NCBI RefSeq assembly: GCF_016888335.1
Contig: NZ_JAFEJG010000004.1
Coordinates: 496,001-560,000, forward strand
From: Janibacter endophyticus
GTDB taxonomy: Bacteria > Actinomycetota > Actinomycetes > Actinomycetales > Dermatophilaceae
Length of the DNA: 64,000 nucleotides
Direction: 5' to 3'
The notes below the pieces were generated by a model. It was given only the letters and a program-made list of their open reading frames with translations. It made no database searches and had not been told where the DNA came from. Shown piece after piece: positions 8,177 through 16,342 of the stretch; position 1 is the first letter of the stretch, and each line of letters starts with the position of its first letter. The translations under genes and the position numbers were made by a program.

Positions 8177-10207
8177 TCAGGCGTCGACGGCCTGCTGCTC
8201 GGCGCGGCCCGGCTTGCGCGGCCACCAGAACGTGTCGCCGAGCACGAGGGCGATCGCGGGGACGACGACGGTGCGCACGAGCAGGGTGTCGAGGAGGACA
8301 CCGATGCAGATGATGACGCCGACCTGCGCGAGCACGACGAGCGGCAGCACGCCGAGCACCGCGAAGACCGCGGCGAGCAGGATGCCGGCGCTCGTGATGA
8401 CGCCACCGGTCGCGGCGAGCGCCCGGAGCATGCCCTCGCGGGTGCCGTGCCCGGGCGCCTCCTCCTTGGCCCGGCTGACGAGGAAGATCGTGTAGTCCAC
8501 GCCGAGCGCCACGAGGAAGAGGAAGGCGTAGAGGATCGTCGTCTGGTCGAGGGCGCTGAAGCCGAAGACCTTCGTGAAGAGCCACCACGAGACCCCGATC
8601 GCGGCGACGTTCGTGGCGAGCACCGCCGTCACGAGGATGATCGGGGCGACAAGGGACCGGAAGATCAGGACGAGGGCCAGGAAGACCAGGCCGAGGATCA
8701 GCGGGAGGATGAGCAGCCGGTCGCGCTGGGCGCCCTCACCGACGTCGATCGCCTCGGCGGTCGTCCCTCCGACGTAGGTCTCGGGGATGTCCGAGAGGGC
8801 GTCGCGAAGGGAGGCGACGGTCACCTCGGCCTCGTCGCTGTCGGGGGCGTCGGCGAGGACCGCGGTGACCTCGGTGAGCCCGTCACCCTCGGCGGCGGGA
8901 CGGGCCGAGTCGACCCCGTCGACCGACTGGGCGGCCGCGACGACCGCCTGCGGGTCCCCCTTCGTCATGATGACGGCGGGGTCCGAGGCGCCGGCGGGGA
9001 AGGACTCGGAGAGCCGCTCCGCGGCGGCGATCGCCTCGGGCTTTTGGAGGAACTGCTCCGACTGCGGCAGGCCGAGCTTGACGAAGCCGGCGCCGAGCGA
9101 GAGCAGGAGGAGGAAGGCGGCGGCGCCCGCGACGAAGGTCTTGGGGCGCGCGGCGACGTTGTCACCGATGCGGCGCCACAGCGAGGTGCCGTCCGAGAGG
9201 GTCGTGTCGCCGACCTTGGGGGTCTTGGGCCAGAAGACCCAACGGCCGAAGAGCGAGAGGGCGGCAGGCAGGACGACGAGCGCCGAGATCGCAGCGACGA
9301 TGATGCCGACCGCGGAGGCGAGGCCGAGGCCGCGGGTGCCCGGGGTGAGCGAGAGCAGGAGGCAGAGCACGCCGACGACGACCGTCGTGGCGCTGGCGAG
9401 GACCGGCTCGAAGGTGCGGGCCGTGGCGCGGGTCAAGGCGACCCGGCGGTCCTCGTGGGTGCGCAGCTCGTCGCGGTAGCGCGACATGAGGAGCAGGGCG
9501 TAGTTCGTGCCCGCGCCGAAGACGAGGACGGAGAGGATGCCGGTCGTCGAGTCGTCCCACGCGGTGCCGGTGCGCTCGAGGACCTGGGTGGCGAAGAGGG
9601 TCGCGACGCGGTCACCGATGCCGATGACGGTCAGCGGGATGAGCCAGAGGATCGGGCTGCGGTAGGTGAGGATCAGCAGGACCGCGACGACGGAGGCGGT
9701 GACGGCGAGGAGGCGGAAGTTCGCGCCCTCGAAGACGGCGGAGAGGTCGGCCTGGACGCCGGCCGGGCCGGTCACCTGCGCGGTGATGCCGTCGGGGGCG
9801 GCCTCGTCGAGGTCGGCGCGCAGGTCGCGGACGGCCTCGCGGATGCCGACATTGGAGGTCTCGTCGATCGGGACGAAGGCTATCGCTGCAGTGCCGTCCT
9901 CGCTCGGGATGACCTGGGCGTCGGGCATACCGGTCGCCTGGGCCAGCGCGGGGAGCTGGCGCTTGTCGATCTCGCCCTCGTCGGCGGTGAAGAGGATGAG
10001 CGCGCCGACGCTCTCCTCGTCGGGGAGCTCATCGCGCAGCTGGGCGGCCACGGCGCTGTCAGAGCCCTCGGGCAGGGAGTCGGTCGGGGAGACGCTGCGC
10101 TCGGCCTGCCCCATGCCGAAGACCAGTCCGGTGAGCACGAGACCGAGGAGGAGCACGGCCCAGGCGGACCTGCGCCCGGTGAGGAAGGCGGCGATGCGGT
10201 CAGCCAC
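8177..10207 (-). CDS. MMPL-family RND transporter
   Basis: 676 residues in two similar halves. Each half has one helix, a periplasmic domain of about 130-150 residues and a bundle of five helices, giving about 12 membrane segments. The conserved pattern LGVDYTIFLVSRAKEE in the second half and GAGTNYALLLMSRYRDEL in the first is typical of MMPL/HpnN-type transporters. These export lipids or hydrophobic compounds using the proton gradient. GTG start. It is divergently transcribed from a MarR regulator 45 bp away, which suggests substrate-inducible control of export. The substrate cannot be read from the sequence. Confidence 0.9.
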   Translation of the reverse strand: MADRIAAFLTGRRSAWAVLLLGLVLTGLVFGMGQAERSVSPTDSLPEGSDSAVAAQLRDELPDEESVGALILFTADEGEIDKRQLPALAQATGMPDAQVIPSEDGTAAIAFVPIDETSNVGIREAVRDLRADLDEAAPDGITAQVTGPAGVQADLSAVFEGANFRLLAVTASVVAVLLILTYRSPILWLIPLTVIGIGDRVATLFATQVLERTGTAWDDSTTGILSVLVFGAGTNYALLLMSRYRDELRTHEDRRVALTRATARTFEPVLASATTVVVGVLCLLLSLTPGTRGLGLASAVGIIVAAISALVVLPAALSLFGRWVFWPKTPKVGDTTLSDGTSLWRRIGDNVAARPKTFVAGAAAFLLLLSLGAGFVKLGLPQSEQFLQKPEAIAAAERLSESFPAGASDPAVIMTKGDPQAVVAAAQSVDGVDSARPAAEGDGLTEVTAVLADAPDSDEAEVTVASLRDALSDIPETYVGGTTAEAIDVGEGAQRDRLLILPLILGLVFLALVLIFRSLVAPIILVTAVLATNVAAIGVSWWLFTKVFGFSALDQTTILYAFLFLVALGVDYTIFLVSRAKEEAPGHGTREGMLRALAATGGVITSAGILLAAVFAVLGVLPLVVLAQVGVIICIGVLLDTLLVRTVVVPAIALVLGDTFWWPRKPGRAEQQAVDA

Positions 10208-10227
10208 GGGGCTAGACTCCTTCGGGC

Positions 10228-10264
10228 GATTAATGTTGGTTCAACTAAGTAAGTGAGATATCTC
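10228..10264. promoter_or_regulatory. mmpL/marR intergenic operator candidates
   Basis: The 45-bp divergent spacer is AT-rich compared with its surroundings. It contains the dyad GTTGGTTCAAC and, immediately before the second possible marR start codon, the perfect palindrome GAGATATCTC (10255-10264). Position between a transporter and a MarR gene makes these plausible MarR binding sites. Binding is inferred. Confidence 0.4.
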
Positions 10265-10717
10265 GTGAGCGAAGATAGTGCACGCCGGATAAACGTGTCC
10301 AACCTGCGTCCAGCGTTTGTCCTTCGCTCGCTCGTGCAGGTCGCGGGGGCCGTGCCGGGAGCGATGGCTCGCCGGGCGGGCTTGTCCTACAACGAGATCG
10401 CGGTGCTCGACCTCCTGAGTGATCATCCTCGCGGGCCGGGGGAGATCGCGCGCTCGCTCGCCGTGACGTCCGCCGCGGCCTCCGGGATCATCGACCGGCT
10501 CGTCGCCCGGGGCTATGCCGTGCGCGGACCGCACCCGCAGGACCGGCGCCGCACGGTCGTCGAGATCTCTGAGTCCGGTCGCGCCGAGATCGTCGGGCAC
10601 CTCATGCCGATGATCACCCAGCTCGCCGCCCTCGACGACGACCTCTCCGAGAGGGACCGCGAGGTCGTCCTGCGCTACCTCACCGATGCCACCGCCGCGA
10701 TCCACCGCCTCCTCTGA
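10253..10717 (+). CDS. MarR-family transcriptional regulator
   Basis: 154 residues from the GTG at 10253; a second GTG at 10265 gives 150 residues and is equally possible. The winged helix-turn-helix is clear: the recognition region reads IARSLAVTSAAASGIIDRLVARG, written here only as its two halves IARSLAVTSAAAS and GIIDRLVARG, followed by the wing RGPHPQDRRRTVVEIS. The C-terminal helix for dimerisation follows. It probably represses the divergent mmpL gene and itself, releasing on ligand binding. No clear Shine-Dalgarno sequence precedes either start. Confidence 0.88.
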   Translation: MRYLVSEDSARRINVSNLRPAFVLRSLVQVAGAVPGAMARRAGLSYNEIAVLDLLSDHPRGPGEIARSLAVTSAAASGIIDRLVARGYAVRGPHPQDRRRTVVEISESGRAEIVGHLMPMITQLAALDDDLSERDREVVLRYLTDATAAIHRLL

Positions 10718-10734
10718 CGGCCCCCGCACTCCTG

Positions 10735-10790
10735 CCCCACCCGCCCCACCCCAACCGACCCCACCCCACCCCAGCCGACCCCACCCCACC
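10735..10790 (+). repeat. C-rich tandem repeat after marR
   Basis: Two 20-bp tandem units at 10751-10770 and 10771-10790 differ at one base (CCAACCGACC... versus CCAGCCGACC...), and a related CCCCACC run precedes them. The strand is almost pure C/A. No coding potential fits. Its position directly after marR and before the palindromic repeats suggests replication slippage in the intergenic tract. Confidence 0.7.
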
Positions 10791-10795
10791 CTTTT

Positions 10796-10905
10796 CGCAC
10801 GAGCCAAGGCTCGTACCGCCCCCTTCGCCTCCAACCCATCGCACGAGCCTTGGCTCGTGCGATCCGGGACGGCCACTTTCCATCGGACGAGCCTGGGCTC
10901 GTGCG
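10796..10905. repeat. Cluster of three CACGAGCC/GGCTCGTG palindromes
   Basis: Three copies of the palindromic family sit between marR and the DJ-1 gene: 10796-10817 (imperfect), 10838-10863 (perfect, 12-bp arms round TT) and about 10884-10905 (centre changed to TGGG). The third runs into CGAAGGGG. Similar copies occur at five other intergenic sites in this window. Candidates are REP-like elements or bidirectional terminators. Confidence 0.85.
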
Positions 10906-10982
10906 AAGGGGTGGGACTGACCTGGGGAAACGTCCTCCCGGTCACCTAGCGTGGAAAGCCCCCGATCGAAGGAGGCCCCCTG

Positions 10983-11537
10983 ATGGCCAGCAAGAAGGTC
11001 GCATTCCTCGTCGCCCCCGAGGGCATCGAGCAGGTCGAGCTCACCGAGCCGTGGGCCGCCGTCACCGACGCCGGGCACGAGGCCGTGCTCGTCTCGACGG
11101 AGAGCGGCGAGGTCCAGATGTTCCACCACCTAGACAAGGGCGACACCAGGCCGGTCGACAAGACCGTGTCCGAGGTGAGCGCCGACGACTTCGACGCGCT
11201 CGTCCTCCCGGGCGGCGTCGCCAACCCCGACGTCCTGCGCATGGACAAGGGCGCCGTCAGCCTCGTCCGCGACATGGTCAGCGCCGGCAAGACCGTCGCC
11301 GCGATCTGCCACGCCCCGTGGACGCTCGTCGAGGCCGACGTCCTCAAGGGCCGCACCCTCACCTCGTGGCCGAGCCTCAGGACCGACATCACCAACGCCG
11401 GCGGCACCTGGGTCGACGAGCGCAACGTCGTCGACGGCAACCTCATCACCAGCCGCAACCCGGACGACATCCCGGCCTTCAGCAGCGCCCTCGTCGATGC
11501 GCTCGAGCACGGCTCGGCCGGCGACGCCGCGGAGTAG
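10983..11537 (+). CDS. DJ-1/PfpI-family protein (type 1 glutamine amidotransferase fold)
   Basis: 184 residues and a single alpha/beta domain. The nucleophile elbow AICHAPW, with the conserved Cys, and the preceding strand LVLPGGVANPD identify the PfpI/YhbO branch of the DJ-1 superfamily. Members act as stress-related chaperones, deglycases or peptidases; the exact activity is debated for the family. ATG start with a GGAGG ribosome-binding site 8 bases upstream. It stands alone and converges on the topoisomerase gene with 8 bp between stops. Confidence 0.9.
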   Translation: MASKKVAFLVAPEGIEQVELTEPWAAVTDAGHEAVLVSTESGEVQMFHHLDKGDTRPVDKTVSEVSADDFDALVLPGGVANPDVLRMDKGAVSLVRDMVSAGKTVAAICHAPWTLVEADVLKGRTLTSWPSLRTDITNAGGTWVDERNVVDGNLITSRNPDDIPAFSSALVDALEHGSAGDAAE

Positions 11538-11545
11538 CCCCGGGT

Positions 11546-12541
11546 CTACCCCTTCGTCAGCATCCGCCGGACGGCCCGCTCGACGTACGCCTGCTCCTGC
11601 TCGGGCGTGCGCCTGCGGGCCGTCAGCTGCACCACGCGACCGTTCTCGTAGAGGTCGAGGACGCGCGGGTCGATGTAGCTGTTCTTCGCGATGGTCGGGG
11701 TGTTGCCGAGGTAGGCGGAGACCTCCTCGACGGCGGCCTTGACCGCGCGGCGGCGGGAGGCCTTGGTGTCGCCGGGCTCCTCGGAGCGGGCGAGTGCGAC
11801 CGCCGCGTGGACCGTCGCGTGCCACGTCCGGAAGTCCTTGGCCGTCAGCTCTCCGCCGAAGAGCTCCGCGAGGTAGGCGTTGACGAGCGCGGCGTCGAGG
11901 TCGGCCCAGCGCCGCCCGTCGCGGTAGGCGAGCAGCCGGGTGCTGCCGCCGCGCCGCGTCCGCAGCACCGTGAGCGCGCTCGTGACGACCGGGTCGTCGA
12001 TGACGACCTCCTGCTCGATCCCGCTCTTGCCGGTGAAGGCGAAGACGAGCGCGCCCTTGGTCGCCCGGACGTGGCTGCGCTCGAGGGTCGTCAGGCCGAA
12101 GGAGCCGTGCTCGTCGGTGTACGTCTGGTTGCCGATCCGGAAGGAGCCGAGGTCGAGCAGGCGCACGGCGGTCGCGGTGGCGCGGGTCAGCGGCATCCCC
12201 TCGAGGGCGAGGTCATCGAGGACCCGCGCCCGGACGGTCGGCAGACGCCCGGCCGCAGCGATGACCCGGTCGAACTTCGCCTCGTCGCGCTGCGTGCGCC
12301 AGGCCGGGTGGTACAGGTACTGCCGCCGCCCGGCCGCGTCGGTGCCGACGGCCTGGATGTGCCCGTTGGGCAGCGGGCAGACCCACACGTCCTCCCACGC
12401 GGGCGGGATGGCGAGCGAGCGGATCCGCTCGACGTCGGCCTCGGGGAGCCGCCGCCCCTCGTGGTCGAGGTAGGTGAAGCCGCGGCCGGCCCGCCGGCGG
12501 GTCCACCCCCGGCTCCGTGGGGACACGGTGCGCAGCCTCAT
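11546..12541 (-). CDS. DNA topoisomerase IB (poxvirus/eukaryote type)
   Basis: 331 residues, matching bacterial topoisomerase IB. The N-terminal domain has GRGFTYLD and PPAWEDVWV, followed by the catalytic domain. Visible catalytic features are the DEAKFDR region, LVFAFTGKSG (strand with the conserved Lys), FRTWHATV (HxxR-like block) and the nucleophilic Tyr in AKNSYIDPRV. The enzyme relaxes supercoils by forming a 3'-phosphotyrosyl bond. The ATG at 12541 is preferred: the 32 residues upstream in the same frame are low-complexity and unlike the family N-terminus. It is the last chromosomal-type gene before tRNA-Leu. Confidence 0.9.
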   Translation of the reverse strand: MRLRTVSPRSRGWTRRRAGRGFTYLDHEGRRLPEADVERIRSLAIPPAWEDVWVCPLPNGHIQAVGTDAAGRRQYLYHPAWRTQRDEAKFDRVIAAAGRLPTVRARVLDDLALEGMPLTRATATAVRLLDLGSFRIGNQTYTDEHGSFGLTTLERSHVRATKGALVFAFTGKSGIEQEVVIDDPVVTSALTVLRTRRGGSTRLLAYRDGRRWADLDAALVNAYLAELFGGELTAKDFRTWHATVHAAVALARSEEPGDTKASRRRAVKAAVEEVSAYLGNTPTIAKNSYIDPRVLDLYENGRVVQLTARRRTPEQEQAYVERAVRRMLTKG

Positions 12542-12608
12542 GCGCAGATCGTGCACCGGGGTGGGTGGGCTGCGGGGCGAAGGGGGGACCCCCCTCGCCG
12601 GATCGGCT

Positions 12609-12638
12609 TTGGTGATCGCCGCGGGAGTCAGGCACAAT
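12609..12638 (+). promoter_or_regulatory. Candidate promoter for tRNA-Leu
   Basis: TTGGTG (12609-12614) and CACAAT (12633-12638) are separated by 18 bp, and lie about 43 bp before the mature tRNA 5' end. They match a sigma-70-type promoter moderately (4/6 at the -10). No other promoter-like pair is visible there. Confidence 0.4.
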
Positions 12639-12680
12639 AGGCGGGTTCCCTGGCGGCTCGGCCGTGCAGCGGAGCACCAC

Positions 12681-12763
12681 GCGCAAGTGGCGGAACGGCA
12701 GACGCGCTGTCTTCAGGTGGCAGTGTCCTTACGGGCGTGGGGGTTCAAATCCCCCCTTGCGCA
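12681..12763 (+). tRNA. tRNA-Leu (anticodon CAG)
   Basis: An 83-nt class II tRNA. The 7-bp acceptor stem pairs GCGCAAG (12681-12687) with CTTGCGC (12756-12762), with discriminator A at 12763. The anticodon arm is CTGTC-TTCAGGT-GGCAG, giving anticodon CAG. A long variable arm follows, then the T arm with loop TTCAAAT between GGGGG and CCCCC. The CCA end is not encoded. It marks the left border of the accessory island; tRNA genes are common integration sites. I could not find a clear duplicated 3' end at the right border. Confidence 0.95.
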
Positions 12764-12805
12764 CCCGCCGGGATGTTCCCGAATGTCGGGGTCATCTCCT
12801 CCCGA

Positions 12806-12839
12806 AAGTCCCCGGTCAGAGCGATCTGACCGGGGACTT
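12806..12839. terminator. Hairpin terminator after tRNA-Leu
   Basis: Perfect 15-bp inverted repeat: arms 12806-12820 and 12825-12839, with loop GCGA. It begins 43 bp after the tRNA and ends in CTT. The stem length and position fit a factor-independent terminator of the tRNA transcript. Part of its left arm (TCCCGAAAGTCC, from 12800) recurs inverted at 22184-22195 on the other side of the island. Confidence 0.75.
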
Positions 12840-12981
12840 CGTCGTTGCTGTCAGTTCGAGGACGCCGGACGGGTGGAGCGTGTTGTCCGGGGCCGGTTGA
12901 GGAGGGCTGACGCACCGGAGAGACGTCATTGAACCCGTGCGAGAGCGCGTTCGAGTTGTTGGAGAGCCGATCCGGGCAATA

Positions 12982-13000
12982 GTGCAGCAGGTTGCTGCAC
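12982..13000. terminator. Small hairpin downstream of the DDE transposase
   Basis: An 8-bp perfect stem, GTGCAGCA/TGCTGCAC with a 3-nt loop, lies 31 bp beyond the transposase stop. It may terminate the minus-strand recombinase-transposase transcript or form part of an element end. Apart from this hairpin and the tRNA terminator I see no coding signal in 12764-13030. Confidence 0.4.
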
Positions 13001-13030
13001 AACTGGATCAAGCGTTGGGAGGAAGCGCGG

Positions 13031-14671
13031 CTACGGACGCTCACCGGGGCTGCGAGCTCGCCGATCGGTGCGGTAGTAGTGGTCGAGGGGCCGGTCGTCT
13101 GGCTGTTCGTCGAGGACCAGCCGCCAGGGGTCGTCGAACTCGCGGGTGGTGTGCCACTTGTGCAGACGGCGAACGTTCATGCCCAGCAGCGCGAAGGCGG
13201 TGAGCAGTCCGGTGGCGGCGCGTCCGCGGCAGCGGATGAAGCCGCGGTTGAGGTTGACGTCGAGGTAGCGGGCCAGGCCGTTGAGTCCTTCGATGCGGCT
13301 GCGCCGGTTCCAGGACTTCGCCCAGGCAGTGCTCTGCCAGGGCAGCGGTTGGCGGTCGCGTTCCAAGGTGGTGACGGGCACGGTGACGGTGGCCCCGCAT
13401 CCGCACGGCGTGCCCTTCTGGCAGGCGGTGAGTGGGCGGGTTGTGGGGTCGTTGCGCATGCTCTTGGGCACGTTCCGGCATCGCACTCGTCCCGCCAGGG
13501 CTGGGCCTTTGAAGCGTTGGGCGCCGGTCACCGGGTCCGGTGCCTTGTGCGCGACGAACTCGTACTTGCGGCGTCGGTCGAACTCCTCGCGACGGCGGGC
13601 TTTGGTGGCGGCGGGGTCGGCGGGTCGTGGCGGGTCGAGCTCCCGTAGATCGGTGGGGATGGCGGCACTGTGGAGGCGACCGTCGAGCCAGATGGTGTCG
13701 GGCACGGGGCCGGGTCGGACGCCTCGTTGGGTCTCGTGCAGATCCTTAGTGTCGGTTATACCCATGGTCCGGAGGGGCCGTGCCCAGTGCTCGGGCTTGG
13801 CGGTGGTGTAGGCGCGGTCAGCGAGGACTTCGGTGACGGTGCCGAGGCGGCGGATGATCGCCAGTGCTGCTGGGCACCTGTCTCGGACCCCGGGTCGCAG
13901 CGCAAGGCCCACTGCCAGAAGCGGGATCTCTTGGTCGGTGCCGGTCGGGACGATTGTGGCGATGTGGGCTTCGTATCCGAGGTAGAACTCGTTGCGGCGT
14001 CGGTCGGTGGGTGTGCGTTTGCCCAGGGCGACTTCGGTGTCGACGCAGTCCCACTTCTGGCCGGCTGGCGTGGTTGGGCCGTGACGACGGCTCCGGTAGT
14101 GCGACTCGATGTCAGTGCCGTCGACGGCGACGGCCGTCGGCAGTGAGGACAGGTACTCCGTCGGCAGGCTGGCCAGGACGATGTCGGTGAGGATCTCGTC
14201 CAGCCCGATGTCCACATGGGGACAGCTAGGACCGCAGTCGATGACCTCGCCGGTGACGGGATCGGCTTCGGGGTGGTCGTGCGAGATCTGCAGACCGGCG
14301 GCCGAGCGACCGATGAGTGCGGTCACGCCACTGCGGATTCTCTTGTCGCTGAGGGCGACCCCTTTCGGGATGCCGATCATGTGTCGCTCGCTCGGGGTGA
14401 GGTCGTCGGCTGTGCTGACGACCCGGGAGATGATCATCGATGAGCCGGTGCGGATCGCATGCAGGGCGAGCAGGATCGCGATCGACCGCAAGGGGATCTT
14501 GCGAGGACGACCGAACCGGGGCGCGGCGTGGTCCAATAGGCTTCTCATGGCGGGACTGTCGGCACATCCGATGGCGCGGGCGATCTGCTGCGCCTTGGTC
14601 AGCCTCCTTGCGATCAGGACCCGGCTGGCCGCCGTACCTGACCCTTGAGGATTCTTGGCCGCTCGGCTCAT
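13031..14671 (-). CDS. DDE transposase-like protein, coupled to a tyrosine recombinase
   Basis: 546 residues from the ATG at 14671. An RNase H-like catalytic core is suggested by Asp184 (AVDGTDIES), Asp285 (VLADRAYTT) and Glu461 (RRSRIEGLNG), a spacing that fits DDE transposases with an insertion. The insertion holds a probable zinc site (Cys398, Cys417, Cys423, Cys425; GTPCGCG). The N-terminal 60 residues are basic. The start overlaps the upstream recombinase stop as ATGA, so the two proteins are probably made together. Longer in-frame starts would run into the recombinase gene and are rejected. I did not find convincing terminal inverted repeats directly flanking this gene, so it may not be a simple insertion sequence. 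Confidence 0.75.
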   Translation of the reverse strand: MSRAAKNPQGSGTAASRVLIARRLTKAQQIARAIGCADSPAMRSLLDHAAPRFGRPRKIPLRSIAILLALHAIRTGSSMIISRVVSTADDLTPSERHMIGIPKGVALSDKRIRSGVTALIGRSAAGLQISHDHPEADPVTGEVIDCGPSCPHVDIGLDEILTDIVLASLPTEYLSSLPTAVAVDGTDIESHYRSRRHGPTTPAGQKWDCVDTEVALGKRTPTDRRRNEFYLGYEAHIATIVPTGTDQEIPLLAVGLALRPGVRDRCPAALAIIRRLGTVTEVLADRAYTTAKPEHWARPLRTMGITDTKDLHETQRGVRPGPVPDTIWLDGRLHSAAIPTDLRELDPPRPADPAATKARRREEFDRRRKYEFVAHKAPDPVTGAQRFKGPALAGRVRCRNVPKSMRNDPTTRPLTACQKGTPCGCGATVTVPVTTLERDRQPLPWQSTAWAKSWNRRSRIEGLNGLARYLDVNLNRGFIRCRGRAATGLLTAFALLGMNVRRLHKWHTTREFDDPWRLVLDEQPDDRPLDHYYRTDRRARSPGERP

Positions 14672-15636
14672 CGCCTCGTCATCTGGGCGAACACCTCGGC
14701 CTCGGGAAGGTCGGGGAGGTAGCGCATGAGATGGCCGAAGGTCTTCGCCGTGCTGAGTCCAGCGACTTTTGAGAGCTCGTTGAGAGGAACGAGGTTGCGC
14801 ATGTGGTGCAGGAACCACGTGGCTCGTAGCCGGTGTAGCTTGATCACCGGTGTGCCGGGAGGGAACTCGCTCTTGCCGAGCAGGTTGCTCAGCCGAGACC
14901 TGTCCCATTCCGGCGCGACGTAGCCGAGCAGTGTCGAGCCTGGATCATCTCGGCAGATCGCCCGCAGCGTGTCGTCGTGGGGCGGGAGGATCGGCACGAC
15001 CCGGGGTCGGTCCCCGGGCACCGTCAGGCAGAGGAAGCCGTGCTTCTCCATCAGATCATCGGTGGTGACCGACCATGACTCCTTGGGGAAGAGGCCGGCA
15101 CCGAGACCGAGTGCGAGGAGCGCCTGCAGATGGCGTCGCTGGGTTGTAGTGCGTTGCGATGCGGCGACTTCGAGCAGCCTGGCGACCTCGGCGTCGCTGT
15201 AGGGCACGACCGCGTAGTCCTGGCGCAGCGGCCGGATGGACGGGGGCCAAGGTGCTGTGGTGGTGATCTGTCGTCCGTAGCTGCGCAGGTATGCGCGCCG
15301 TGTCGCTCTGGAGGAAGCAGCGAGGTGGGGGCAGCCACCGGCGATGTAGCCCTCGACCGTGTCGGGGTCGAAGATCAGCTCCACGTCGAGCGGGAGACCT
15401 TGGGTGCGCGCCCAGTGAATGAACTGCGAGAGTGTGCGCATCGACTCGATGGCCCGCTTTGGGTGACTCGCGCCGAGACGAAGCGCGATGTCGACCGTGA
15501 ACTCAGATATCGCCGCCCACTGATCCGGGCGTAGGGAGTTCGGCACGTAGCGGCGCACGGCCAGCTCGGCCGCGGAACGCGACTCGCCGACCGTGTCATG
15601 GTTGACGTCGGCAGTTCTGGAATCGGAAGATGGCAT
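14668..15636 (-). CDS. Degenerate tyrosine recombinase/integrase-like protein
   Basis: 322 residues. The C-terminal catalytic fold of phage-type integrases is recognisable from LHRLRATWFLHH (HxxR box) and LSTAKTFGHLMRYLP (final Tyr box). The first catalytic Arg is missing: the usual GLR..E block reads GLFPKESW. The Gly-His before the Tyr box is also altered (AGLST). The N-terminal 150 residues look like a SAM-like core-binding domain. By known family chemistry it should be a poor or inactive recombinase alone. It is coupled by ATGA to the DDE transposase, which suggests joint function in DNA binding or target choice. Confidence 0.7.
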   Translation of the reverse strand: MPSSDSRTADVNHDTVGESRSAAELAVRRYVPNSLRPDQWAAISEFTVDIALRLGASHPKRAIESMRTLSQFIHWARTQGLPLDVELIFDPDTVEGYIAGGCPHLAASSRATRRAYLRSYGRQITTTAPWPPSIRPLRQDYAVVPYSDAEVARLLEVAASQRTTTQRRHLQALLALGLGAGLFPKESWSVTTDDLMEKHGFLCLTVPGDRPRVVPILPPHDDTLRAICRDDPGSTLLGYVAPEWDRSRLSNLLGKSEFPPGTPVIKLHRLRATWFLHHMRNLVPLNELSKVAGLSTAKTFGHLMRYLPDLPEAEVFAQMTRR

Positions 15637-15702
15637 GGCAAAGCCCTCCGCATGGGGGTGAGTATTGCGAAGCAGCGGTGTCGTCCGCTGTCAGGGCGAA
15701 TC

Positions 15703-15724
15703 GGCCGGGATGGCACTCCCGGCC
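15703..15724. other. Hairpin between recombinase and RHH genes
   Basis: An 8-bp perfect stem, GGCCGGGA/TCCCGGCC with loop TGGCAC, is followed on the plus strand by TTTCG. It lies in the 120-bp gap between the RHH gene stop and the recombinase start. It may attenuate read-through, or act as an operator for the RHH protein. Confidence 0.35.
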
Positions 15725-15756
15725 TTTCGCATGATCGGCGTCCTGCGCCGACCGGG

Positions 15757-16002
15757 TCATGTCACGCAGGGCCCCTCTCGCGCGGCGAGAGCGGCAGCCA
15801 GGAGGTCGGAGGCGGTGGCGCTCACGGGCCGGCCGGTGTCGGCAGCGAGGGCGAACACCTGGGCGGCGATCGTCGCGGGCATGCGCACCTCGACGCGGAC
15901 GATCTCGTTGGGTGCGAAGCGCCGCGACCGAGCGGCTGGTCGACCGGCACGCGCAGGCGCGACCGAGACCTTGTCGTCTTCGCTGGTCCTCACTCGCCTC
16001 AC
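15757..16002 (-). CDS. Small ribbon-helix-helix-like protein
   Basis: 81 residues, basic N-terminal half. The C-terminal half has a beta strand (VRVEVRMP) followed by two helices separated by a short turn (AAQVFALAADTG / SATASDLLAAAL), the pattern of Arc/MetJ-type ribbon-helix-helix DNA-binding proteins. It precedes the recombinase/transposase pair on the same strand and could regulate it. GTG start at 16002; another GTG at 15993 is possible. The fold assignment is by pattern only. Confidence 0.5.
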   Translation of the reverse strand: MRRVRTSEDDKVSVAPARAGRPAARSRRFAPNEIVRVEVRMPATIAAQVFALAADTGRPVSATASDLLAAALAAREGPCVT

Positions 16003-16342
16003 CTGCTCCCGTCGATCACGTCCGCCATGTCGCTTCGCTGCGCTGGTCAGACGCTGATCTCATCGGGGTCTCGGCTGGTGAGGCCGACTGATAGGTGCAG
16101 ACTACCGCCGCGGCCGACGCCCATTCCGGAACGCGTCGCGGTCGGCGTGCCCGACTCAGACGGCTGTGGCGAAGAGTGCGTCACTTGCGGCGAAGTGACG
16201 CACGTCAAGGACCGCTGTGAGCGATGCCCACGGGCGGCCAGGTGCATTGACGCACAGACTGGGGGGTGTCGTCGAGCGGGGCGTTGCTCGGGTCCTCTGA
16301 TGGTTCGGGTGGGATGGGCTGCTAGCGCGTCGTGCGCTTCCG
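16003..16342. other. 340-bp non-coding gap with an 11-bp inverted repeat
   Basis: No supported gene. The notable feature is a perfect 11-bp inverted repeat (16176-16186 and 16193-16203, GTGCGTCACTT/AAGTGACGCAC, loop GCGGCG), 140 bp beyond the stop of the large HEAT-nuclease candidate. It may be that gene's terminator. The 9-mer AGTGACGCA within it (16194-16202) recurs in the same orientation at 22001-22009, just beyond the other end of the two-gene module. Confidence 0.5.

Noticed and set aside
8447-10252. 601-codon plus-strand frame opposite mmpL
   Set aside because: Low-complexity Glu/Arg/Gly sequence, antisense shadow of the MMPL gene.
10241-11129. Minus-strand frames through the palindromic repeats
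   Set aside because: Peptides such as HEPRLVR are translations of the repeat itself, not conserved proteins.
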